Positions 1-7,935 of a stretch of DNA of 64,000 nt are shown here, in pieces. Position 1 is the first letter of the stretch. Every line of letters starts with the position of its first letter. The stretch is taken from NCBI RefSeq assembly GCF_900103285.1, contig NZ_FNGS01000004.1:186001-250000 (forward strand), given 5' to 3'. The notes beneath the pieces were generated by a model. That model was not told the DNA's origin, ran no database searches, and saw only the letters and a list, made by a program, of their open reading frames with translations. Made by a program: the position numbers and the translations under genes. The stretch is from Siphonobacter aquaeclarae (GTDB taxonomy: Bacteria > Bacteroidota > Bacteroidia > Cytophagales > Spirosomataceae).

Positions 1-458
1 TCTATGTTTTTGTAGTCGTCATAGCCCAGGGACGGCGCATCGAGACCTGCACCGACAAATACCAGAGGGGCGTCTATGCTGATTTCCTTTTTTTCGGGAT
101 GGGGATACACGATTACATCTTCGCCAAAAGCGAGCGTCTTCTGCGTTCCATCCGAAAACTTTACTGCGGCATCCGAAGCATTCAGTCTGGATTTGCGCAG
201 GTATACCGGCTGCAGCCAGGTACCGTTTTCGCCGGCGGGTACAAGCCCCATGTCAGCAAATTGTCCGGTGACATAATCAACCGCCATCTGATACCCCGGC
301 GTACCGGGTTTCCGGCCCTGGAGGCGGTTGTCCGACAGGTAGGCCACGTGGCCGCGAATGCGTGTGGTATCGATCTGGCCGAGGTGCCGGAGAACATCGC
401 CCGGCACCTGGCTGTAACCCAGGAAAGGAAGGAACAGAAACAGGAGAATGCGGCGCAT
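1..458 (-). CDS. M28-family aminopeptidase-like protein, N-terminal part (runs off left edge)
   Basis: The 152 visible codons start at an ATG at 458 and stay open to the window edge, so the C-terminal part lies outside. Residues 1-17 form a signal peptide (hydrophobic FLFLPFLGYSQ), so the protein is exported. The segment with HVAYLSDNRLQGRKPGTPG, then a stretch ending in FADMGLVPAGENG, is the usual start of secreted M28 zinc peptidases, where it precedes a protease-associated (PA) insert. Residues near 130-150 (LVFVGAGLDAPSLGYDDY) look like the beginning of that PA domain. The zinc ligands and catalytic acid of the M28 fold are not in the visible part, so activity cannot be judged. The family assignment comes from recognising the N-terminal pattern. 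The gene lies on the same strand as the GlgA-like gene and is separated from it by the repeat block at 488-757. Confidence 0.75.
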   Translation of the reverse strand, partial: MRRILLFLFLPFLGYSQVPGDVLRHLGQIDTTRIRGHVAYLSDNRLQGRKPGTPGYQMAVDYVTGQFADMGLVPAGENGTWLQPVYLRKSRLNASDAAVKFSDGTQKTLAFGEDVIVYPHPEKKEISIDAPLVFVGAGLDAPSLGYDDYKNI

Positions 459-487
459 AGAGGGAGATAGTGTTAGTAGGGTTACAA

Positions 488-757
488 GAGCTTTAGGCAG
501 TACGCTTTAGGCAGTAGGCTGCGGGAGACAGGCTCGGGCTTCCGCTTACAGCTTACTGCTTATCGCTTACAGCACTAAAAGCTATAGGCTTTAGGCAGTA
601 GGCTGCGGGAGACAGGCTCGGGCTTCCGCTTACAGCGTACTGCTTATCGCTTACAGCACTGAAAGCTGTAGGCTATAGGCTTTAGGCAGTAGGCTGCGGG
701 AGACAGGCTCGGGCTTCCGCTTACAGCTTACTGCCTAAAGCTTACAGCACTAAAAAA
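488..757. repeat. Three-unit fold-back repeat block built of degenerate 7-bp words
   Basis: Three near-identical units begin with GCTTTAGGCAGTAGGCTG-like sequence at about 504, 588 and 679 (84 and 91 bp apart). Inside each unit the bases fall into heptamers: GCTTACA, GCTTACT, GCTTATC, GCTTACA lie in register at 544-571, and CTTTAGG/CAGTAGG-type words form the left arm. The arms are inverted: 679-696 pairs with 724-741 with one mismatch. There is no ORF. The block fills the space between the M28 gene start and the terminator of the GlgA-like gene. The same word family recurs at 31908-31990 and 62196-62375. Confidence 0.85.
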
Positions 758-781
758 AGCCCGCCGCTGATGCGACGGGCT
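752..781 (-). terminator. Intrinsic terminator of the GlgA-like gene
   Basis: A GC-rich hairpin (arms around 758-766 and 773-781, one internal mismatch) is followed on the minus strand by a run of seven T (752-758 read in reverse). It lies 24 bp beyond the stop codon of the gene ending at 805. Confidence 0.75.
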
Positions 782-804
782 CTCCTGCCTGGAGTATCCC
801 TTTC

Positions 805-1614
805 TTAACTCATCAGTTCAGTGTACAGGGAAAAGAACGTATCCGAAATCTGTTCCTGCTCTTCGGGTAGATCGACTTTCTTGTCGGGAAGGGCATTCAG
901 AATCTGATTCACGCTTTCGCTGTAATCTTCCTCGGCTTTGACGACCACGTCGGCGTATTGCGCGCCGATTTTGATGAATCCGTCGTAATCCAGGGAGCTG
1001 AGGCTGAGCAACATCTCATCGTTGATGTCCATCGCTTTCACCTTGTCGAGCAGCTCTTCCGTGAATTTGTAGCTGAAGGGATTGTTGTAGACCGAAAACA
1101 CCGACTTTGTGTCTTTGAACATCGGGTCGTTGCGGTAGGTCGTCTTCAGGTACAGGGGAATGAGCGCCGTCATCCAGTCGTTGCAGTGGACGATGTCCGG
1201 AGACCAGCCCAGCTTGCGGACGGTTTCCAGCACGCCTTTACAGAAGAAGATCGCCCGCTCGTCGTTGTCGTCGTAGAACTTCTCATCCTTGTCAAAGAAG
1301 ACCGACTTCCGGTGGAAATAGTCTTCGTTGTCGATGAAATACACCTGCAGCTTGGCGCTGGGAACGGATGCGACCTTGATTACCAGGGGTTTTTCGTCAT
1401 CTCCTACTGAAATGTTAATTCCGGAGAGACGGACTACTTCGTGGAGGCGGTTTTTGCGCTCGTTGATCAGTCCAAACCGTGGTACAAGGATCCGGATTTC
1501 CATTCCCCGCTCCTGCATCGCCTGGGGAAGTTTTCGCACGTATTCGGCAACGTCGGTGATTTGTAAAAAGGGATTGATCTCACTGGCAACGTACAAAATC
1601 CGGAGTTTACTCAT
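805..1614 (-). CDS. Glycogen/starch-synthase-like protein, GT5 N-terminal domain only
   Basis: The protein has 269 aa with an ATG start. It opens with KLRILYVASEINPF, the signature start of GT5 glycogen synthases (GlgA), and keeps the early DVAEYVRKLPQAM and DIVHCNDWMTALIPLYLK segments. A full GlgA is about 470-500 aa with two Rossmann domains. This protein ends after the first, so the C-terminal nucleotide-sugar-binding half is absent. The GlgA KTGGL motif that should follow the first strand is also missing: the sequence reads LQITDVAEYV instead. It is therefore unlikely to be an active glycogen synthase. The gene is divergent from panC across a 218-bp gap, an arrangement I recall as common in Bacteroidota. 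The branching-enzyme gene glgB lies 18 kb away. Function is unknown; a regulatory or binding role is possible. Confidence 0.8.
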   Translation of the reverse strand: MSKLRILYVASEINPFLQITDVAEYVRKLPQAMQERGMEIRILVPRFGLINERKNRLHEVVRLSGINISVGDDEKPLVIKVASVPSAKLQVYFIDNEDYFHRKSVFFDKDEKFYDDNDERAIFFCKGVLETVRKLGWSPDIVHCNDWMTALIPLYLKTTYRNDPMFKDTKSVFSVYNNPFSYKFTEELLDKVKAMDINDEMLLSLSSLDYDGFIKIGAQYADVVVKAEEDYSESVNQILNALPDKKVDLPEEQEQISDTFFSLYTELMS

Positions 1615-1832
1615 GGGGCATCAAGAGTTTACGGAATGGGTAAGGATATTCCAAAATCGGTTGCAAAAATATAAAAAATTTAGCCGATTCCCATGAAATA
1701 ATTTCAAAAAAACTATACTTGCACGATTTTGCCGGAAAACTTTCCCATTCGAAAGCCCCCGGGTGTTTCTCTCTATCAGGGATCTCGCCAAAACACTTAT
1801 ATCTTCTTTGGACGCACCCGGACTGATTGCCT
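1615..1832. promoter_or_regulatory. Divergent promoter region between the GlgA-like gene and panC
   Basis: This 218-bp gap separates two divergent starts and must hold both promoters. The part at 1655-1735 is AT-rich. The plus strand has a weak match (TATACTTG near 1714) to the Bacteroidota -7 element TAnnTTTG, without a convincing -33 partner. No operator or riboswitch is recognised. Confidence 0.35.
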
Positions 1833-2672
1833 ATGCACGTTTTTAACCACATCCAGGACCTGCGCGCGTACCTGGCGGCGCACGCCGGAAAATCCGTCGG
1901 ATTTGTCCCGACCATGGGCGCCCTGCACGAAGGCCACCTGACCCTCATCCGCACCGCCCGCGCCGCCAATGACCTCTGCGTCTGCAGTATTTTCGTCAAC
2001 CCGATTCAGTTCAACAATACAGACGACCTGGCCCGCTACCCGCGGGTACTGGAAGACGACGTAAGGCTTCTCGAAACCGTCGGCTGCGACGCCGTCTTCG
2101 CTCCGTCTGTCGAAGAAATGTACCCTACCCCTCCTGCCCTGACCATGCAGTTCGGGCCGCTGGAGCGGGTGCTCGAAGGCGCTTTCCGCCCCGGGCATTT
2201 CAGCGGCGTCGGCGTGGTGGTTTCCAAACTCCTGCACATCGTCTCGCCCGACCGGGTTTATTTCGGCCAGAAAGACCTCCAGCAATGCCTGGTGGTACGG
2301 CGCCTGATTGAAGACCTCAGCTTCCCGGTAGAGCAGGTCATCGTTCCGACGGTCCGGGAGGCCGACGGCCTGGCTATGTCGTCCCGTAACCGAAACCTTA
2401 CACCTGAAGAGCGGGCCGCAGCTCCTTTCCTCTATGCGGAGCTGACACGCGCCGCGGAATCGCTGAAAGCCGGCACACCGGTAGACGACGTCAAAGCCTC
2501 GCTCGAAGCGGCCTTCGCCGCCCGGCCTGAATTCCGATTGGAATACTTCGACATTGCCGATACCACCGGACTCGTTTCCCTCGAAAGCTATCAACCCGGA
2601 CAAGAAGCAGCCCTGACACTTGCTGCGCACCTGGGTAAGGTCCGGCTGATCGATAACGTCCTTCTTCACTGA
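1833..2672 (+). CDS. panC: Pantothenate synthetase
   Basis: PanC joins pantoate and beta-alanine with ATP to give pantothenate in the cytosol, a step in coenzyme A synthesis. The protein has 279 aa, a normal length. Motifs are in order: PTMGALHEGH (residues 26-35) with the ATP-binding HxGH-like histidines, FVNPIQF (54-60), YFGQKDLQQ (143-151), and GLAMSSRNRNL (179-189), the KMSKS-like loop. The ATG at 1833 is preferred over an in-frame TTG two codons upstream because PanC proteins begin very close to the first strand. The gene is divergent from the GlgA-like gene and ends at a pair of hairpins. Its pathway partner panD, which makes beta-alanine, is at 13.7-14.1 kb, so the pathway is split across the window. 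Confidence 0.96.
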   Translation: MHVFNHIQDLRAYLAAHAGKSVGFVPTMGALHEGHLTLIRTARAANDLCVCSIFVNPIQFNNTDDLARYPRVLEDDVRLLETVGCDAVFAPSVEEMYPTPPALTMQFGPLERVLEGAFRPGHFSGVGVVVSKLLHIVSPDRVYFGQKDLQQCLVVRRLIEDLSFPVEQVIVPTVREADGLAMSSRNRNLTPEERAAAPFLYAELTRAAESLKAGTPVDDVKASLEAAFAARPEFRLEYFDIADTTGLVSLESYQPGQEAALTLAAHLGKVRLIDNVLLH

Positions 2673-2699
2673 CAAAAAAAAGCCCGGCTTTCACCGGGC
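2673..2699 (-). terminator. Back-up intrinsic terminator for minus-strand transcripts entering panC
   Basis: The hairpin GCCCGG (2682-2687)/CCGGGC (2694-2699) has an A-run before it on the plus strand (2673-2681), which is a T-run after it on the minus strand. It would stop readthrough from the SusD gene into panC. Confidence 0.55.
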
Positions 2700-2754
2700 A
2701 TAATCGTCTGAGATGAAGTGTATTGTTTGAGATGAAGTGATCAGCTGACTGAGA

Positions 2755-2792
2755 AAAAAATACAGGGCGTTCCGGGCCGGAACGCCCTTTTT
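2755..2792. terminator. Bidirectional terminator between panC and susD
   Basis: A 9-bp perfect stem (2765-2773 with 2779-2787, loop GGGCC) has T5 on the plus strand and an A-rich stretch on the other side (2754-2760). It can therefore end transcription from both convergent genes. Confidence 0.8.
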
Positions 2793-2793
2793 G

Positions 2794-4236
2794 TTATTTC
2801 GCCCACCAGAGTTTGGTCTGCATATTATTCGATCCGCCCATGTTGCCGAGGGCTTCTTTCATGTTGGTACCGTTGAGATTTTCTTCGGAAGAAGGGTACG
2901 GCAGGCGGGACGGGATCTGTCCGGCGTTGTAGTTAATCGCCGGTGCTTTCAGAGCCGGTACGCCGGTCCGCCGGAACTCCGTCCAGGCTTCAATACCCTG
3001 CCCGAACAGCGCCAGCCATTTCTGCTCCAGTACCTGTGTCAGCGCCGTGGAGGCGTCAGCCGGCAGCGTCGTCGGATAGGCGGCAGGCAGCGTCAGGCTA
3101 TATTGATCCATGGAAGCCTTGATACCGGCAGCATAGTTTGCCGCGGCAGTCCCCGCCGATGTTACCCCTTTCAACGCCGCTTCGGCCTTGATGAAGTTCA
3201 GTTCCGCGAAAGTCATCAGCACGGCGGGGGCCGTCGCCTGAACGAAGTAATCCCCTACTTTCGACGTCTGAGCCAGTCCAAGCGCGCCGGCATCGGTATT
3301 TGACAGCCCGTTCGGTACGCCGACGTACTTGTCACCCACCTTATTGGCATACACCCCCAGACGGGGATCGCTCAGCGCCTGCAGCTTATCCACCAGCGTT
3401 TTCGAAACCCGGTGATCGTCACGCGTTTTCCGGTTCTGGTTGATCGGGTTGTTGTTGGGCGCGTCGGTGAGGTATACGAGCTTCGCGTTATCCGAAACGG
3501 CCGTCATCACCGGGTACTTTGCCGGATTACCGAGAATGCGGTCGATTTCCGCCTTCGCATCTATCGTCGCGTCCGCCTTGCCAAGCATGCGGATGAGCAG
3601 GCGCAGGCTGAGAGTATTGGCGAATTTCTTCCACTTCGTCATATCTCCCGCGAAAAGAATATCGCCCTCCTTGCTGACGGTCTTGGCAGTGATGAGATCG
3701 CTGGCCGTCATGAGGTCTTTCACCAGACCGGCGTAGACGGCTTTCTGTGTATCATACTTCGGATAGACCGTTCCCTTCGTTCCCTGAAGCGCCTGGGAAT
3801 ACGGAATATCGCCATAGATATCCGTCAGCTGCGAAAAGGTATACGCCCGCATGATGAGGCCGATGGCCTGGTAGTTTTCGTTGCCGCCGGCCTTGCCCAG
3901 GTCGATGATCTTTTCGAAATCCGCATTGGCTTCGATGTAGTAAGCCTGCCAGGGAGAATCCTGTACGTCCGTCGTGAAATTATACTGGTCGATTTCCGTG
4001 TACTGAATCCGCGCCCAGTGCTGCGACCAGCAGGAGCCTACGTCCTGACCGAGCGAGCCGCCCCAGGTCGTATTCACAGCCAGCTTGATGCCGTGGGGCA
4101 TGAGCAGCTCAGGCGGCAATACCGTCGGATCGTTGGGATTGGTATTGATGGCGTCGAAGTTCTTTTCGCAGCCCGTCGCCAGGAACAACCCGGCAAGAAG
4201 CGCCGCCGAACAGGAAAGTTTATGGAGAAGTCGCAT
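2794..4236 (-). CDS. SusD/RagB-family nutrient-binding lipoprotein
   Basis: This 480-aa surface lipoprotein captures an oligomeric nutrient and hands it to its SusC partner. The N-terminus is a lipoprotein signal peptide with lipobox LATGC and lipidated Cys23. It is followed by EKNFDAINTNPNDPT, typical of the SusD-like subgroup that starts with an Asn-rich segment (the SusD/RagB superfamily form seen outside classical starch loci). TPR-like helices are visible around NYQAIGLIMRAYTFSQLTDI, where SusD proteins carry the LRAfxyfxLvxlyGdiP pattern; DIYGDIPYSQAL follows directly. The stop lies 11 bp from the end of its SusC partner's operon mate region, and the gene starts 11 bp after the SusC stop, so the pair is one transcript. 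No glycoside hydrolase is adjacent, so the ligand (sugar, peptide or other) cannot be inferred. Confidence 0.93.
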   Translation of the reverse strand: MRLLHKLSCSAALLAGLFLATGCEKNFDAINTNPNDPTVLPPELLMPHGIKLAVNTTWGGSLGQDVGSCWSQHWARIQYTEIDQYNFTTDVQDSPWQAYYIEANADFEKIIDLGKAGGNENYQAIGLIMRAYTFSQLTDIYGDIPYSQALQGTKGTVYPKYDTQKAVYAGLVKDLMTASDLITAKTVSKEGDILFAGDMTKWKKFANTLSLRLLIRMLGKADATIDAKAEIDRILGNPAKYPVMTAVSDNAKLVYLTDAPNNNPINQNRKTRDDHRVSKTLVDKLQALSDPRLGVYANKVGDKYVGVPNGLSNTDAGALGLAQTSKVGDYFVQATAPAVLMTFAELNFIKAEAALKGVTSAGTAAANYAAGIKASMDQYSLTLPAAYPTTLPADASTALTQVLEQKWLALFGQGIEAWTEFRRTGVPALKAPAINYNAGQIPSRLPYPSSEENLNGTNMKEALGNMGGSNNMQTKLWWAK

Positions 4237-4247
4237 GTTGTCTGTCG

Positions 4248-7200
4248 TTAAAGGCCGAAAGCCAGGTTGAAACCGATGCTGCGAGCCGACGGCAGGTTGC
4301 CGTTTTCAAAGCCCTGAACGTTTCCGTCGCCGTAGTAGCTCGTTTCCGGATCGATGTGCGGGACGTTCTTGTAAAGGAGCGCCAGGTTGCGGCCTACTGC
4401 CGAGAGCGTTACACCGCGGAAGGGCGTCCGGCCAAACCATTTCTGCGGCAGGGTATAGCTCACCCGCAGCTCACGCCACTTCACGTAGGAAGCGTCGAAC
4501 ATGTAGTTCTCGTTGTTGTTCCGGTTGTAGAAGTTGTGGTAGTAGTTTTCCGGAAGCAACACAGCCTTGGTATTCGGCGCATAGGTGAAGCTGCCGTCGG
4601 CGTTCTTCGTTTCGGTTACGCCGGGGGCGACGATATTTCCCGACTCCCGGCCCGGAAGCGTTTCCTTCAGCACGCCCGTGTACCGGCCGATGTTGATCCC
4701 CTGGGAGAAAATCTGTCCGCCGAAGCGTGCGTCAAACAAGGTACTGAGCGTAATTCCCTTGTACGATACCGACGTCTGGAAACCGCCTGTCCATTTCGGC
4801 ATGATATTGCCGATTACCCGCCGGTCGGACGACATCACCGGATAACCGCTGGCGTCGATAATCATCTGCCCGTCCGGCGCGCGGCGGGTATAGGTACCGT
4901 AGAAGTTGCCGTACGGCGAGCCGGGGCGCGCTTCCAGGATCACATTCCGCAGGAGGGAACCGGTATTGATCTGGTAGTTCGACAGACCGCCGAGGTCCAC
5001 TACTTCCGAGCGGTTGCGGGCATAGTTGAGGGTTACATCCCAACGGAAACCGTTGGCAAGTTTGATGGGCGTCGCAGAGAGCTCTACTTCGATACCGGAG
5101 TTGCGGATTTTCCCGGCGTTAATTACGGAGTTGTAGTACCCGGAACTCAGCGGTACGTTGGCGCGGAGAATCTGGTTGGAAGTAGCCTTGTCGTAATAGG
5201 TTACTTCCAGGTTGATCAGGTTCCGGAACAGGCGGGCTTCGATCCCGGCCTCGAAGGCCGTCGTCTGCTCGGGTTTCAGTTTGCTGTTGTAGATCAGGTT
5301 ATTTTCGGAGAATGTCGTGACCGAACCCCAGGCGTCTTCCGCCTGATACACCTGCTGCGTGGTATACGGATCGGTATCATTCCCTACCTGTGCCCAGCCT
5401 GCGCGGGCTTTCAGGTACGAAACCGTGGCGCTGTTAAAACCAAGCGCTTCCGACAATACCGCACTACCGGAGACAGACGGATAGAAATAGCTCCGGTTGC
5501 CGGCAGGAAGGGTCGACGACCAATCGTTCCGCGCCGTCACGTCCAGGTAATAATAATCCCTATAGGAAAACGAGGCCGATCCATAGAGTGAGTTGACCGA
5601 TTTCTTCGTACTCCGGTTGTAGACGTTCGGACGAACGGCCGAGTTGGCGATGTTATACAGGTTTGGAATCTTGAGTTCCGGCGCCTGGAGGTAGTCCCGC
5701 TGGAAATAGCTGTAGCGGTGGTTTCCGCCGACGCTTACTGTCGCCTGAAAGTCCCCGAAATGCTTATCCCCGGTTACGAGAAAGTCTGTATTGGTTTCCT
5801 GGACATAGACGTTGTCTTCAGCAAATTCGCCGTTGACCAGACCTACACCCTTGGCACGTTTGGTAATGCGGCGATCCAGCCCGAAATCCGTACCCGAACG
5901 GCCCATTACCTTCAGCCACGGCAGCACCTGATACGTCATTTGCACATTGCCCACTACCCGGTCCTTGTCGTTGCCATAGGTCTGGTGGCGGAGTACGTAA
6001 TACGGGTTGTTCCAGTAGTTGGAGTTCCAGTTGCGCTGCACCGGCCATTGGCTCGGATCAGTACCGGGTTCTACTTCCTGGTTGAGATCGGCGAGGTCTA
6101 CCTGCCGGCCAAACCAGATCCAGTACAGGTTCAGGTTCTGGCGGTTGTCGGAGCCGTCCTTGATGTAATTGACCGACGCCCGGGCGTTGAGTTTCGGCGT
6201 CAGGTGGTAGCTGGCGTTGAAAGCCAGGTTTTTCCGCTTGTAGTTGGTATTCGGATACATACCATCCTGATGCAGGTTGGTAAATGACAGGCGGAAGTCT
6301 CCTTTGTCGCTGCCGCCGGTGATCGCCACGTTGTTGGTGGTGGTCATACCGGTCCGGTGGAAGTTTTTGACGTTATCAGGATGGGCAATCCAGGGCGTAG
6401 GCACACGCTTGCCGGTAGCCGGGTCGATCGGCGAGTTGTACTGGGCGATGAGGCGGCCGTCCATTTTCGGGCCCCAGCTTTCGTCGACCCCGTCGTTGAT
6501 ACCGCCGCCTTTTCCGTCTACGTACTCGAATACGCCCCCTCCATAGGTCCCGTCTGCATTGACCTTCGAGAATCCCTGGCCGTATCCGTTCTGCCACTCC
6601 GGGAGGCGGAACGGCTTGTCGAAGGTGATGTTGGAGTTGACGGAGATACCGACTCCTTTCGATCCCCTTCCTGACTTTGTTGTAATGAGGATAACCCCGT
6701 TGGCCGCCCGGGAACCATACAGCGCAGCGGCATTTGCCCCTTTCAGCACGGAGATATTGTCGATGTCGTCGGGGTTGATGGCAGAGGCGCCGTTACCGTA
6801 GTCGACCGACACGTTGTTCGTATTGGTAGCCGAAGCGCTGGCGGCGGTATTGTAGCTGCCGTTGTCGATGGGAATACCGTCGACCACAAACAGCGGCTGG
6901 TTGTTTCCGCCGATGGAGTTGGCGCCGCGGATCATGATGCGGGAAGAAGCGCCGGGCTGGCCATTAGAACTGGTAACCTGGATACCGGCGATTTTACCGG
7001 AAAGCGCGTTGACGAGGTTGGTCGGGCGGGCTTGCGTCAGTTCCGAATTTTTAAGTTCCTGCACGCTGTAACCCAATGCTTTTTTGTCCCGTTCGATGCC
7101 GAGGGCCGTTACGACGACTTCCGTCAGGCTTTTGGCACTGACAGCCATCTGCACATTGAGGGTACTTTCATTTCCCACCTTCACTTCCATACTTGTAAAC

Positions 7201-7421
7201 CCTACATAGCTGAATACCAATACGCTACCTGATGGAACAGACAGCTTGAACGCGCCGGCGGCGTCGGTAGTAGCGCCCTTCGTCTGCCCTTTCACCGAGA
7301 TGGACACGCCGGGAAGCGGCTGGCCGTCCTCGGCCGACGTCACCACGCCCGAAAGCGGGCGATCCTGCGCTGTCGCCCAGAAACCTGCCAGTAAAAAGAA
7401 TAGTGTAAAGAGTTTGTTCAT
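4248..7421 (-). CDS. SusC/RagA-family TonB-linked outer membrane receptor
   Basis: This 1057-aa TonB-dependent importer works with the SusD lipoprotein encoded just downstream. Residues 1-18 are a signal peptide. A carboxypeptidase-D-regulatory-like beta-sandwich covers about 20-105 (LSGVVTSAEDGQPLPGVSI). The plug domain occupies about 110-230, with the SusC signature LFVVDGIPIDNG and VLKGANAAALYGSRAANGVI. The rest is the 22-strand beta barrel, ending in the aromatic-rich GFNLAFGL tail expected for Bam recognition. The protein lacks the N-terminal secretin/STN signalling domain, so there is no sign of sigma/anti-sigma coupling. Upstream lies a long AT-rich leader without a gene. The substrate is unknown. 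Confidence 0.95.
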   Translation of the reverse strand: MNKLFTLFFLLAGFWATAQDRPLSGVVTSAEDGQPLPGVSISVKGQTKGATTDAAGAFKLSVPSGSVLVFSYVGFTSMEVKVGNESTLNVQMAVSAKSLTEVVVTALGIERDKKALGYSVQELKNSELTQARPTNLVNALSGKIAGIQVTSSNGQPGASSRIMIRGANSIGGNNQPLFVVDGIPIDNGSYNTAASASATNTNNVSVDYGNGASAINPDDIDNISVLKGANAAALYGSRAANGVILITTKSGRGSKGVGISVNSNITFDKPFRLPEWQNGYGQGFSKVNADGTYGGGVFEYVDGKGGGINDGVDESWGPKMDGRLIAQYNSPIDPATGKRVPTPWIAHPDNVKNFHRTGMTTTNNVAITGGSDKGDFRLSFTNLHQDGMYPNTNYKRKNLAFNASYHLTPKLNARASVNYIKDGSDNRQNLNLYWIWFGRQVDLADLNQEVEPGTDPSQWPVQRNWNSNYWNNPYYVLRHQTYGNDKDRVVGNVQMTYQVLPWLKVMGRSGTDFGLDRRITKRAKGVGLVNGEFAEDNVYVQETNTDFLVTGDKHFGDFQATVSVGGNHRYSYFQRDYLQAPELKIPNLYNIANSAVRPNVYNRSTKKSVNSLYGSASFSYRDYYYLDVTARNDWSSTLPAGNRSYFYPSVSGSAVLSEALGFNSATVSYLKARAGWAQVGNDTDPYTTQQVYQAEDAWGSVTTFSENNLIYNSKLKPEQTTAFEAGIEARLFRNLINLEVTYYDKATSNQILRANVPLSSGYYNSVINAGKIRNSGIEVELSATPIKLANGFRWDVTLNYARNRSEVVDLGGLSNYQINTGSLLRNVILEARPGSPYGNFYGTYTRRAPDGQMIIDASGYPVMSSDRRVIGNIMPKWTGGFQTSVSYKGITLSTLFDARFGGQIFSQGINIGRYTGVLKETLPGRESGNIVAPGVTETKNADGSFTYAPNTKAVLLPENYYHNFYNRNNNENYMFDASYVKWRELRVSYTLPQKWFGRTPFRGVTLSAVGRNLALLYKNVPHIDPETSYYGDGNVQGFENGNLPSARSIGFNLAFGL

Positions 7422-7888
7422 GATGTGTAACCCGTTAAGTGAATGAAATACACGACCGGCCCGCTTCGGAGAAGAAAGCGGGAAGAACCTGTCAGAAAGG
7501 AAGGTGAGTACAGCCTACGGGAAATCGGAGGCTACCGGTTGAAGAGTCATTTTCGTTTCGTTTTAAATGGGAAGAAAGACCGGAATACGGGCTCCGGCCC
7601 GGTAACAGCATTCAATATTACCAAAAACACAACGAAAATAAAATGAATATTTTATCAATACGATACAATACAAAATATTATAACCAGAAATACAGATACT
7701 TAGGTATAAAATTCGTCAAACAAAGCAGAATAATTTAATAATATTCCAAATATTAACATTACCTTATTTTATCATCAATATGATAATTTAAGATAAAATC
7801 AATAAATACTATTCAAAACCAATAGACAAATAGGAGAATTTATACTGAATAACAGAAAAAGAAGACCAGATTCACATCTGAACTATAC
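7422..7888. promoter_or_regulatory. Long AT-rich non-coding leader upstream of susC pair 1
   Basis: No gene is visible here. About 7610-7880 is strikingly AT-rich against GC-rich neighbours on both sides, and repeats short A/T words such as AATATT and TATAATTT-like strings. It lies between the gldA terminator and the susC start, so it probably carries the susC promoter and control sites. I could not place a clear -33/-7 pair. Confidence 0.5.
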
Positions 7889-7910
7889 AAAAAAAAGCAC
7901 CATACGGTGC
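7889..7910 (-). terminator. Intrinsic terminator of gldA
   Basis: A short stem GCACC/GGTGC (7897-7901 with 7906-7910) is followed on the minus strand by an eight-T run. It lies 26 bp past the gldA stop. Confidence 0.65.
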
Positions 7911-7935
7911 CTTCCTGTTTGGTCTCACAGAGCTG

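Noticed and set aside
488-757. CRISPR-like regular repeats
   Set aside because: Repeat units carry no unique spacers, are internally palindromic, differ in length (84 and 91 bp) and there are no cas genes in the window.
1797-2675. Open frame of 292 codons on the minus strand opposite panC
   Set aside because: It is a mirror of a certain panC gene with no family features.
2709-2739. 12-bp direct repeat TGAGATGAAGTG, two copies 19 bp apart
   Set aside because: Two short copies between two terminators are too little to call a site; no further copy was noticed elsewhere in the window.
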